A DNA stretch of 64,000 bases from Rhodococcoides fascians A25f (GTDB lineage Bacteria; Actinomycetota; Actinomycetes; Mycobacteriales; Mycobacteriaceae): NCBI RefSeq assembly GCF_000760935.2, contig NZ_CP049744.1, positions 4,185,501 to 4,249,500 on the forward strand. Direction: 5' to 3'. The position numbers and the translations under genes are program-made. Positions 25,559 through 33,847 of the stretch are shown in pieces (within the stretch, counting starts at the first letter, position 1; every line of letters starts with the position of its first letter). The notes under the pieces are model-generated. The model was given only the letters and a program-made list of their open reading frames with translations, made no database searches and had not been told where the DNA came from.

Positions 25559-26992
25559 ATGTTCCATCCCTCTATCGGTTTCGCGGCCGCAGTGATGTCT
25601 GCGCCCGACCCGCACCAGCGCTACACCCCTACGTCCGTTTCGGAACTGCGTGACCCGGCCGAGATCGTGGTGGTCATCGATGATGATCCCACCGGTAGTC
25701 AATCCGTACGGGGTGTCCCGCTCTTGACGAGTTGGTCGCCGGATGATCTACGGTGGGCGTTCGACCAGGGCTGTCCCGGCGTATATGTTCTCACCAACTC
25801 GCGCAGCCTGACGGAGAACGATGCTGTTCGCGTCACTGCCGACGTGGTTCGCGCGGCAACCCGGGCGGCGGAAGTCAGCGGACGCCGACCGGTGTTCGTG
25901 AGCCGATCCGATTCGACGCTGCGTGGACACTTTCCGGCTGAGACCGACGTGATCATCGAGTCTGCGAGGGCGGACGTTTCAGGGGTCGTGCTCGTTCCGG
26001 CATTTCCCGCCGCAGGGCGATTGACGCTGCACGGGATTCATTACGTGGAGCGGGCCGGCGAGCTGATTCCTGTTTCCGCTACCGAGTTCGCGCGGGATGC
26101 GACATTCGGCTTCGAGTCGTCATATCTCCCGGACTATGTTCACGAAAAGACCTCGGGCGCCACCGCCGCCGATGACGTGCTCGTGATCGACATCGGTACG
26201 GTCCGGGCCGGTGTCGAGGCAATCGCGGAGCGCCTTGGCAGCGCGCGAGGTGCTGTCCCGATCGTGGTAGACGTTCTCGACGAGCACGATCTGATTGTGA
26301 TCGCTCTCGGATTTCAGCAGGCAGAGTCGCGCGGCCAGCGTTTCGTCTATCGAGTGGGGCCCGCCTTCGTGCGCGCCCGGCTGGGTCAGGACACACCCGC
26401 AACTGTGCAGCCGAGCGATTTTGCCTTCACCGCAGAGACCGCTGCCCACGGCTTGGTTGTGGTGGGTTCGCACACAAAATTGACGACCGCACAGCTTGCA
26501 GAACTGCACGATCGTTACGCCGAGGCGGTCGTCGTAGAGATTCCGGTCGAAGCTGTATCCGATGCTGCGGAAGCGGACAGAATCGAGCGTGAGTGCATCC
26601 AGAGGGTCGTCGAGGCTCTCCCCCACGCGCACGTCATCGTGCAGACCAGTCGCAACCTGGTTCGGTTTCACGATCCCGAGGCGAGCCTTGCCCTTTCTCG
26701 ACGGGTGTCCCAGGTCGTGGTGAACATCGTGGCGGGTGTGCTGGCAGCCCTGCCGCCGAAGTTCGTGGTCGCCAAAGGCGGTATCACTTCCCATGATGTT
26801 GCAGCACGGGGCCTGTCGATATCCCGGGCGATGATCGTCGGGCCGATGCTGCCCGGTTTGGTGTCTCTACTCCGTCCGGTGGGTGGTCCGGCAGAGGGGA
26901 TCCCTTACGTGGTGTTTCCCGGCAATGTCGGCGGCGAAGGAGATCTGCTGTCGGTCGTCTGCGCTCTGGCCGGACACGCAGTCGCGAGTTGA
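25559..26992 (+). CDS. DUF1537 four-carbon acid sugar kinase family protein
   Basis: This 477-residue protein has the two-domain DUF1537 layout. The N-terminal domain has VVIDDDPTGSQS and RSDSTLRGHFPAE; the C-terminal nucleotide-binding domain has VVAKGGITSHDVAARGL and PYVVFPGNVGGEGDL. Characterised relatives (DtnK, LtnK, OtnK) phosphorylate threonate, erythronate or 2-oxotetronates. An isomerase of the OtnI/Hyi type lies 1.6 kb downstream, but no OtnC-type decarboxylase or tetronate dehydrogenase is seen, so the exact substrate is open. The ATG at 25559 is chosen because an earlier in-frame ATG at 25544 lies within the operator half-site. Confidence 0.87.
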   Translation: MFHPSIGFAAAVMSAPDPHQRYTPTSVSELRDPAEIVVVIDDDPTGSQSVRGVPLLTSWSPDDLRWAFDQGCPGVYVLTNSRSLTENDAVRVTADVVRAATRAAEVSGRRPVFVSRSDSTLRGHFPAETDVIIESARADVSGVVLVPAFPAAGRLTLHGIHYVERAGELIPVSATEFARDATFGFESSYLPDYVHEKTSGATAADDVLVIDIGTVRAGVEAIAERLGSARGAVPIVVDVLDEHDLIVIALGFQQAESRGQRFVYRVGPAFVRARLGQDTPATVQPSDFAFTAETAAHGLVVVGSHTKLTTAQLAELHDRYAEAVVVEIPVEAVSDAAEADRIERECIQRVVEALPHAHVIVQTSRNLVRFHDPEASLALSRRVSQVVVNIVAGVLAALPPKFVVAKGGITSHDVAARGLSISRAMIVGPMLPGLVSLLRPVGGPAEGIPYVVFPGNVGGEGDLLSVVCALAGHAVAS

Positions 26993-27031
26993 GTCTTGTC
27001 AATCTCAGCAACAAGGCTTACGTTGTTTGAG

Positions 27032-27063
27032 TCACAATGTGCATTTCAAAGTTCATTATGTGA
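27032..27063. promoter_or_regulatory. 11-10-11 operator upstream of the MHS transporter gene
   Basis: TCACAATGTGC (27032-27042) and TCATTATGTGA (27053-27063) have the same spacing as the sites at 25516 and 33803. The right half differs from TCATTATATGA at one position. It ends 20 bp before the ATG. Confidence 0.68.
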
Positions 27064-27083
27064 CATTCATCGAGGAGGTCACA

Positions 27084-28505
27084 ATGGATCAGTCCCGATC
27101 AGGGTCTCAACAGGTCGACAAGCAGACTGTGCGCAGGGTTGTGTCATCGAGTTTCATCGGCACGACACTCGAGTACTACGAGTTCTTCATCTACGCCGCG
27201 GCGTCCGCGCTCGTATTCAACAAGATATTTTTCCCGAGCTTCTCGCCGGTCGTCGGCGTGCTGGCCTCGTTCGCAACGTTCGCGGTCGGATTCGTGGCAC
27301 GGCCTATCGGATCCATCGTGCTCGGCTCGATGGGCGACCGCTTGGGCCGAAAGAGGGCGCTGGTGCTGTCGATGGTGTTGATGGGGGTATCTACAGTCGC
27401 CATCGGCCTGCTCCCCTCGTACGGCACAATCGGTTTCCTCGCACCGCTGCTGCTGGTGCTGTTCCGGCTCGTCCAGGGCTTCGCACTGGGCGGGGAATGG
27501 GGAGGAGCAGCATTGATGCTCGTAGAGAACGCCAGACCCGAGCGCCGGTTCTCGATGGGCAGCGTGGTGAACATGGGCACTCCTGGCGGACTGATCCTTT
27601 CCACCGCCGTCATTTCCGCAACAGTCTCCTTCACCGGCGACAATTTCGAGACATGGGGTTGGCGCGTACCGTTCCTACTCAGCGCCGTCTTGGTGCTCGC
27701 CGCCTACTACATTCGCAGCAAACTCGAGGAAACCCCTGAATTCCGGCAGTCCCTGTCCGAAGTAAAAAGACCGGTTCGAGTTCCCATCCGCGCCGTGCTG
27801 CGCCGCGGCTGGCGTCAGGTGCTGCAGATCTTTTTGATCTGTGGCGCGGCCAACGCGGTCTACTTCATCGTCGCTACCTACACACTGTCCTACGCGACCA
27901 GCGAGCTCGGAATACCCCGTCAAGAAGTGTTGTACGCGCAGCTTGCTGCAGCATTCGTCTATGTCGTTGCGATTCCCGCGTACGGGCGACTCGCAGACAA
28001 GATCGGACCCGCCAAAGTCGTCGCCATCGGGTGCGGACTGTCTGCATTGTTCGCGTTCTTCTACTTCCCGTTGATCTCCACCGGGAATCTGTTCTTGATC
28101 TTTATCGGGATGACGTTCGGACTGAGCGCTGTGCACGCAGCTATCCAGGCTCCGCAGGCGGGCATGTTCACCGACAAGTTCCCTGTCCGAGTTCGCTATT
28201 CGGGTGTTGCGTTCAGCCAGGCCCTCCCCACTGCGATAGTAGGTGGAACATCACCGTTCATCGCTACTGCGCTCTTTTCCGCGACCGGCAGCACAACCCC
28301 GATCGCCGCCTACATGGCAACGTTCGCAGTGATCGGATTTGTCACCGCCCTGACGTGGAATCGCACCGAGGGCAAGAAGACGATGGTCGTCGAGGATGAC
28401 AGTGCCACCGGCCGTCCCGAAGCCGCCGACCCCGCCGAGGGATCGTCGCTACCTCGTCCCGCCGCCGAGACGTTGCCCAATTCCGATCCCGCGACGAGCA
28501 GCTGA
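27084..28505 (+). CDS. MFS transporter of the metabolite:H+ symporter (MHS) type
   Basis: This 473-residue, 12-helix transporter opens with SSFIGTTLEYYEFFIYAAAS, the MHS/ProP/ShiA signature, followed by GSMGDRLGRKRALVLSM (motif A) and FRLVQGFALGGEWGGAALML. A polar C-terminal tail rich in Pro and Ala follows the last helix. MHS proteins import small organic acids with protons. GAGGAGG precedes the ATG at 27084 and the operator lies just before it, shared with the kinase and CoA-transferase genes. A four-carbon acid or related hydroxy acid is a sensible guess for the cargo. Confidence 0.88.
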   Translation: MDQSRSGSQQVDKQTVRRVVSSSFIGTTLEYYEFFIYAAASALVFNKIFFPSFSPVVGVLASFATFAVGFVARPIGSIVLGSMGDRLGRKRALVLSMVLMGVSTVAIGLLPSYGTIGFLAPLLLVLFRLVQGFALGGEWGGAALMLVENARPERRFSMGSVVNMGTPGGLILSTAVISATVSFTGDNFETWGWRVPFLLSAVLVLAAYYIRSKLEETPEFRQSLSEVKRPVRVPIRAVLRRGWRQVLQIFLICGAANAVYFIVATYTLSYATSELGIPRQEVLYAQLAAAFVYVVAIPAYGRLADKIGPAKVVAIGCGLSALFAFFYFPLISTGNLFLIFIGMTFGLSAVHAAIQAPQAGMFTDKFPVRVRYSGVAFSQALPTAIVGGTSPFIATALFSATGSTTPIAAYMATFAVIGFVTALTWNRTEGKKTMVVEDDSATGRPEAADPAEGSSLPRPAAETLPNSDPATSS

Positions 28506-28567
28506 CGGTTGCAGTGATCCGCGCCGTACGCGCGACCGCGTAAATCTTTGACAAGAAAGAGAATTCG

Positions 28568-29389
28568 ATGACGCCCTTACCTGTTAGGACGACAGCCAAT
28601 CTCACCCTGCTCTTTCCCGAGGTCGACTTTCTCCACCGGCCGCGCGCTGCCAAAGAGGCAGGTTTCGACCGCGTCGAATGTTGGTGGCCATTCGGGGCGA
28701 AACCGCGCCCCACCGCCTCCGAGGTCAACGAATTCGTCTCGGCGATCGACGATGCCGGCGTCAAGCTGGTGCACATGAATCTGTTCGGTGGCGACATGGC
28801 AGCTGGCGAACGCGGGGTCCTATCCCACCCCGAACGCCGAGATGATTTCGCGGACAGCCTCGAACCGGTCCGTACGATCGCGCGTGATCTCGGTACGAAG
28901 TTGTTCAATGTGCCGTACGGCCACAGCCGGTCCGATCTGAATTCAGACGACGCCTTCACCGTCGCCGAACAGAATCTGCGCGCCGCGCACGAAGCGCTGA
29001 AAGAGTTCGATGCCGTGGTGCTTCTGGAAGCTGTCAGCGGTATGCCGCAGTATCCGATCAAGACCAGCGACGACGCCATCGCCTTATTGGACCGACTACG
29101 TGCCCGTGACGCAGGACCGACGGGCTACTTGTTCGACCAATTCCATCTGGTCCGAAACGGCGAAGACGTGTTCGACAGTGTTCGGCGGGTCGCGCCCTAC
29201 ATTGCGCATGTGCAAGTTGCGGACACGCCTGACCGCCACGAACCGGGTAGTGGGGACTTCGACTTCACGGGCTGGCTGAAACTGCTGAACGACGTCGGGT
29301 ACGTCGGGGACATCGCACTCGAATTCAATCCGGCGGGGAACACTCTCGATGCGCTCTCCGCGATCCGCAGGAGCGGAGTGTTCCACTGA
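28568..29389 (+). CDS. Hydroxypyruvate isomerase / 2-oxotetronate isomerase-like TIM-barrel protein
   Basis: This 273-residue protein matches the Hyi/OtnI group: TANLTLLFPEVDFLHRPRAA near the N-terminus, LLEAVSG (acidic ligand), LFDQFHLVRNGEDV, HVQVADTPDRHEPG and a closing DIALEFNPAG. OtnI relatives interconvert 2-oxotetronate and 3-oxotetronate around a DUF1537 kinase step, which suits the kinase encoded upstream. Its stop overlaps the crotonase start by one base (TGATG), so the two are coupled. Confidence 0.85.
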   Translation: MTPLPVRTTANLTLLFPEVDFLHRPRAAKEAGFDRVECWWPFGAKPRPTASEVNEFVSAIDDAGVKLVHMNLFGGDMAAGERGVLSHPERRDDFADSLEPVRTIARDLGTKLFNVPYGHSRSDLNSDDAFTVAEQNLRAAHEALKEFDAVVLLEAVSGMPQYPIKTSDDAIALLDRLRARDAGPTGYLFDQFHLVRNGEDVFDSVRRVAPYIAHVQVADTPDRHEPGSGDFDFTGWLKLLNDVGYVGDIALEFNPAGNTLDALSAIRRSGVFH

Positions 29390-30153
29390 TGAGCTCCGGT
29401 GTGACGGGCACTCGGATCGGCAGTGTCTTGGAGATCGTTGTCTCGCGACCTCACGAACGAAATGCTCTGAGGCCGAACACGCTCGCAGCACTGGGGAAGG
29501 TACTGAACGACGCAGAAGCCGATGCTTCGGTGAGCGGTGTGATTCTTCGGGCGTCCGGCGAGACTTTTTTGTACGGCGGAATCTTCACCGACGAAACCAG
29601 CGATGACAGTGAACCTCTTCACGTGTCGGCGATCTACAAGCCCGCTATCGGATCCGTATTCGAGGCATGGCGACGGCGAACATTCCCTGTCATCGCGGTA
29701 GTAAATGGGCCAGCGCTGGCATTCGGATGCGCTCTGGCTCTGACCGCCGATGTGACCATTGCATCACCCGCCGCGACATTCACCTTGCCCGAACTCGACA
29801 ACGGCCTCGTCCCGGTCTATGCCATCGCGTTGATGGCCACTCGCTACGACATGAATGCCATCCGAGACCTTGTATTGACACGGCACTCGTTGAGCGCCGT
29901 CGACGCCGCCACCCGCGGGATGGTCAACGAACTTGCGGCAAGCACAACCGTCGCGGAAACTATTGTCGACGCGCATGTGCACCTATGGAATCGATTGGGC
30001 CGCAACGTTACCAAGCAAGCCATGCAGACTTTCGAGGCACTCGACCGGGCGGACCTCCTAGATTCTCGTCGGATTGCCGACGAGGGACTCGAATTGCTCT
30101 TCGACCGATTCAGGTCGAAGCAATCGACACAGGACTACCTGGAACGGTTCTGA
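29389..30153 (+). CDS. Enoyl-CoA hydratase/isomerase family protein, divergent
   Basis: This 254-residue crotonase-fold protein shows SRPHERNALRPNT, the first oxyanion region ASGETFLYGG (usually GxGxxFCAGGD) and the second GPALAFGCALALTADV (usually HGxxxGGGxEL). LPELDNGLVP retains the family Glu region. Both oxyanion loops deviate from consensus, so the activity may not be classical hydration. The C-terminal 50 residues are helical and longer than usual in charge content. It overlaps the isomerase gene and precedes the citrate synthase gene by 34 bp. Confidence 0.8.
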   Translation: MSSGVTGTRIGSVLEIVVSRPHERNALRPNTLAALGKVLNDAEADASVSGVILRASGETFLYGGIFTDETSDDSEPLHVSAIYKPAIGSVFEAWRRRTFPVIAVVNGPALAFGCALALTADVTIASPAATFTLPELDNGLVPVYAIALMATRYDMNAIRDLVLTRHSLSAVDAATRGMVNELAASTTVAETIVDAHVHLWNRLGRNVTKQAMQTFEALDRADLLDSRRIADEGLELLFDRFRSKQSTQDYLERF

Positions 30154-30187
30154 TTTGCAGGCTTCTTCAACGAAAGAGTGAACAGCA

Positions 30188-31306
30188 ATGTCCGTAATGG
30201 ATCTACCGCAGGATTTCATCAGTGGATTAGAAGGCGTCGTGGCATTCACCACCGACATCGCCGAACCGGACAAAGACGGCGGCGCATTGCGATACCGCGG
30301 AGTGGACATCGAAGATCTTGTGTCCAAGCACGTCACCTTCGGCAACGTCTGGGCGCTTCTCGTCGACGGCCGCTTCGGACCAGGACTACCGCCGGCCGAG
30401 CCTTTCCCGCTACCGATCCACACCGGCGACGTCCGCGTCGACGTTCAAGCGGGCCTGGCCATGCTCGCACCCATCTGGGGCTACCAGCCACTGCTCGACA
30501 TCGACGACACCACCGCCCGCGACAACCTCGCCTGCGCGTCGGTGATGGCCCTGTCCTACGTCGCCCAGTCCGCGCGCGGCATCTACCAGCCCGCGGTGCC
30601 GCAGAAGAAGATCGACCAGTGCGAAACCGTCACCGCGCGGTTCATGACGCGATGGAAAGGTGACCCGGACCCCGCGCATACCGAGGCCATCGACGCCTAC
30701 TGGGTCTCCGCCGCGGAACACGGCCTGAATGCGTCGACGTTCACCGCCCGCGTCATCGCCTCCACCGGAGCCGACGTCGCAGCATCCCTGTCCGGGGCCA
30801 TCGGCGCAATGTCCGGGCCGCTGCACGGCGGCGCACCGGCCCGCGTGCTGCCGATGATCGAAGAGGTCGAGAAGTCCGACGATGCCCGCGGACTCGTCAA
30901 GGGAATCCTCGACCGCAAAGAAAAGCTCATGGGCTTCGGCCATCGCGTCTACCGCGCGGAAGACCCACGCGCACGGGTGCTCCGTGCAACCGCCAAGCGC
31001 TTGAACGCACCGCGCTACGAAGTAGCAGCCGCTCTCGAGCAGGCAGCACTCGCGGAACTGCGCGAGCGTCGCCCCGACCGTCCCATCGAAACCAACGTAG
31101 AATTCTGGGCCGCCGTCATCCTCGACTTCGCTGAAGTTCCCGCCCAGATGATGCCCGCCATGTTCACCTGCGGCCGCACCGCCGGCTGGTGCGCGCACAT
31201 CCTCGAGCAAAAGCGCCTCGGCAAACTCGTCCGCCCCGCCGCCATCTACACCGGACCGTCCCCGCGTACCCCCGAATCGGTCGATGGGTGGGGCCGCACG
31301 GCCTGA
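30188..31306 (+). CDS. citA: Citrate synthase 2 (CitA type)
   Basis: This 372-residue protein is near-identical in pattern to mycobacterial CitA: GLEGVVAFTTDIAEPDKDGG, LRYRGVDIEDLV, MSGPLHGGAPARVLPM (active-site His), MGFGHRVYRAEDPRARVL (second His) and ETNVEFWAAVILDFA (catalytic Asp region). It condenses acetyl-CoA with oxaloacetate, or possibly propionyl-CoA as in 2-methylcitrate synthases. It is shorter than hexameric GltA. It may be native chromosome backbone rather than part of the acid-sugar cluster. The ATG at 30188 follows GAAAGAG. Confidence 0.92.
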   Translation: MSVMDLPQDFISGLEGVVAFTTDIAEPDKDGGALRYRGVDIEDLVSKHVTFGNVWALLVDGRFGPGLPPAEPFPLPIHTGDVRVDVQAGLAMLAPIWGYQPLLDIDDTTARDNLACASVMALSYVAQSARGIYQPAVPQKKIDQCETVTARFMTRWKGDPDPAHTEAIDAYWVSAAEHGLNASTFTARVIASTGADVAASLSGAIGAMSGPLHGGAPARVLPMIEEVEKSDDARGLVKGILDRKEKLMGFGHRVYRAEDPRARVLRATAKRLNAPRYEVAAALEQAALAELRERRPDRPIETNVEFWAAVILDFAEVPAQMMPAMFTCGRTAGWCAHILEQKRLGKLVRPAAIYTGPSPRTPESVDGWGRTA

Positions 31307-31344
31307 CCCGCACTCGAACAGGCAGGGCAGCGTTAAGCAACAAC

Positions 31345-31610
31345 AAACTTGCCCCGAGCTTCCAGATCCGACCGTCGAAAATTGGCAATGGCCTCTCTCC
31401 GCGCGGTGCCGGTCCATGCCGTCGAGCTTGCCCCCCCGGACCGGAGCACGGGGTAGTTCTGACGAACCGCGACGCCGCCGCAGCGGCGGTTTGTCGGCAG
31501 TGCCCGGTAGTCGCTCAATGTCGGCAGGACGCCCTTGCTGCACGTGAGCGCTACGGGTACCTGGGGAGGTCCCACCCCCGCCGAACGCAAACGACTCACC
31601 CACAGGATTA
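31345..31610 (+). pseudogene. WhiB-family gene broken by frameshifts
   Basis: WhiB sequence runs through three frames: NWQWPLSARCRSMPSSL, then EHGVVLTNRDAAAAAVCRQC with CPVVAQCRQDALAARERYGY, then TWGGPTPAERKRLTHR. Together they make a recognisable WhiB domain with all four cysteines and the WGG turn (GLT replaced by GPT). Frameshifts near 31430 and 31555 break it. It lies directly after citA. Sequencing error is an alternative explanation to decay. Confidence 0.8.
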
Positions 31611-32224
31611 CGTCGCACGCTCCTGTAGCTGGTGGCGCCGGGCATTCACGGTACAGGACGCCCGATTCGGGCACAGACTGCTCCTTTCGTGCACGCCTTC
31701 TCGTGCGAGCGGTGCGGTGCTTCGCCTGTTTTACGCGCCATTGCGGACGTCACCTTCAGCCGTCGTCATTCGTCCGCCCCGACTTCGATTCGTGACTTCG
31801 ACCGGCGACGTCGAGTGTGGTGTGGACCCACGAACCGGGCGTTCACCGGGCTGGGCCGGCATCCGACTTCTTGATTCACCAGCCGTGTCACTAGTTTCCC
31901 GCCCATGCCGCAGTCCCTCGGCCCTTGAGGAACTAATACGTTGTCTCACAACTTTTTTCGGCGCAGTACTTAACTATCCCCGTAGGGTCGACGCGTTCGA
32001 GAATCGAAGACAGCAACGGGCACATCTCAGCTGTTGCCGGATCTGAAGATGCGGCTGATCAGGCCATCCCCGATGCCCGGTTTCCTTGCGATCGACAACA
32101 CAACGTGATCATATAGTGACAAGGAACACCTAATTTTGTTTACATTGTGAATGCAGCCGTACGGGACGTGTACGGCCTGCGCCGTAGCCATCCCGTTCCC
32201 GGGTCGTCCAACGAAAGAGTCACG
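31611..32224. other. Intergenic region before the GntP transporter gene
   Basis: About 600 bp without a supported gene. Its right part holds TCATATAGTGA (32109-32119), one mismatch from the 5' half-site at 25516, and TTACATTGTGA (32140-32150), a weaker half-site 20 bp further on. The stretch 31611-32100 shows nothing I recognise. Confidence 0.55.
32109..32150. promoter_or_regulatory. Possible partial copy of the 11-10-11 operator upstream of gntP
   Basis: TCATATAGTGA matches the half-site TCATATAATGA at ten of eleven positions, but the next similar half lies 20 bp away instead of 10. It is positioned about 75-115 bp before the GntP start. It is less certain than the three well-spaced sites. 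Confidence 0.45.
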
Positions 32225-33688
32225 ATGTCCAATACATGGATCGTCATCAACACCGCGATCGCGGTGCTCGCTGTCGTGGTCCTGATCATGCGTTTGAAGT
32301 TCAATCCGGTTATTTCTCTGGTCGTAGGTGCCGCCTACCTCGGCCTCGTGACCGGTGCTGGGGTGCGCACGACAGTGGACACCATCACAGCGGGATTCGG
32401 TGAAATCATGGCCGAGGTCGGCCTCCTGGTGGCATTCGGTGTGCTGACCGGCGCGATTCTTCATGAGATGGGCGCGATCGGCAGGCTGGTCGATGCTTTG
32501 CTGAAAGTCTTCGGGCCCAAGCGTGTTCCAATGGCGTTCTCGCTCACCCTTGCCACTGCACTACAATCGATCTTCCTCGATGTATTGGTAGTGATCTCGG
32601 CACCACTCGCGCGCAGCATCGGTACTCGAATCGGCAAGGCCGGAACCGCACGAATGGCCACGGCCCTGGCAATAGGCGGAGAATGCGGAATTGTCCTCAT
32701 GGTTCCTGGTGTCGGCACCATCGCCCTCGCCGGCCTATTGGGGGTCCCTCTGGGAAAAATGCTGCTTTTCGGACTCGTCGTCATCGTCCCCACGGTCGCC
32801 ATTGCGGTCTCGATCATGTCGTTCCTGTTTCAGCGGGGATGGTGGAGCGAGGCTGACGAAGAGGCAGTCCGCATCGATGTCGAAAGCGCTCACGACACTG
32901 GACGGAGCGACCCCGAACACCATGGGGACGCCGGTGCCACAACGACTTCCCGCCGCGCGCAAGATCCGACCATGCCCCAAGACGACGCCCCGAGCAGAGT
33001 AGATCGATCATCCACTGTTGTGGCCTCGCCACCGACCGAACGCCCGGTCCCACTGGCAATGCTCTTCGCTCCCCTGATGCTCTCGCTGGTCCTGATCGGC
33101 CTCGGCGCGATCTTCGGCATCGCTGATGTTGAAATTGGCATAGTGGAGTTCATCTCCGAACCTGCCATCGCACTCCTGATCGGACTGGTCGGCACCTCGT
33201 TGCTCGCGCGCCGCACCATCGGCCGGGACCGGGTGGAGAAAGCCGTCGGACGAGGTTTTGCCGAGAGTGGTCAGATTCTGCTGCTGACCGGAGTCGGCGG
33301 ATCACTCGCCGCGGTGATTAAGCTCGCCGGACTCGGCGAAATCCTGGGACAGTACTTCTCCGCCAACACCGTCGCGCCTGTGCTGCTGGTCTGGGTCATT
33401 GCAGCCCTGCTGCACATCGCCGTGGGATCGGTGACCATATCGGCGATCACCTCAGCGGGCATCCTCGCCCCCGTGGCACCGATGATCGGACTCGATCCCG
33501 TCTTCCTCGCCCTCGCAGCGGGCGCTGGTTCGCTGTTCGCCATACACGTCACCTCGAACACGTTTTGGCTCCTGAAATCCCTCATGGGACAGACCACCCG
33601 CGGAACTCTCAAAACGTGCACCGTGGGGGTGTCGGTCGCATCGGTGGTCGCATTGTGCATCATCACCCCCCTGAGTCTGGTGCTGTGA
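32225..33688 (+). CDS. GntP-family organic acid permease
   Basis: This 487-residue, about 12-helix protein of the GntP/gluconate-symporter family carries FNPVISLVVGAAYLGLVTG, ALQSIFLDVLVVISAPLAR, IHVTSNTFWLLKSLMGQTTR and repeated Gly-rich helices. A hydrophilic cytoplasmic loop of about 75 residues (roughly 205-280) between the two halves is Asp/Ser/Thr-rich and longer than in gluconate permeases. The family imports gluconate, fructuronate, D-serine or hydroxy acids. Its neighbours (CoA-transferase, HMG-CoA-lyase-like) suggest a hydroxy-dicarboxylate cargo. Its ATG follows AACGAAAGAGTCACG. Confidence 0.87.
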   Translation: MSNTWIVINTAIAVLAVVVLIMRLKFNPVISLVVGAAYLGLVTGAGVRTTVDTITAGFGEIMAEVGLLVAFGVLTGAILHEMGAIGRLVDALLKVFGPKRVPMAFSLTLATALQSIFLDVLVVISAPLARSIGTRIGKAGTARMATALAIGGECGIVLMVPGVGTIALAGLLGVPLGKMLLFGLVVIVPTVAIAVSIMSFLFQRGWWSEADEEAVRIDVESAHDTGRSDPEHHGDAGATTTSRRAQDPTMPQDDAPSRVDRSSTVVASPPTERPVPLAMLFAPLMLSLVLIGLGAIFGIADVEIGIVEFISEPAIALLIGLVGTSLLARRTIGRDRVEKAVGRGFAESGQILLLTGVGGSLAAVIKLAGLGEILGQYFSANTVAPVLLVWVIAALLHIAVGSVTISAITSAGILAPVAPMIGLDPVFLALAAGAGSLFAIHVTSNTFWLLKSLMGQTTRGTLKTCTVGVSVASVVALCIITPLSLVL

Positions 33689-33802
33689 TCGCAGGAAGCA
33701 ACGGCTGAGTCTCTCGAATTTCCCGTTCCAGGAGGGCGTCATCGAATTCGGAGTCGCCATAACCATCCCTTGACCGAGCGACCGCAGAACCGTACGATCG
33801 AA

Positions 33803-33834
33803 TCATAATATGAAGCCTCATGTTCATTATATGA
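33803..33834. promoter_or_regulatory. 11-10-11 operator upstream of the CoA-transferase gene
   Basis: TCATAATATGA (33803-33813) and TCATTATATGA (33824-33834) with a 10-bp spacer. The right half is the exact reverse complement of the left half at 25516. It abuts the AAGGAG ribosome-binding site (33835), so bound protein would block transcription start or initiation. Confidence 0.77.
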
Positions 33835-33847
33835 AGGAGTAGGCGAG

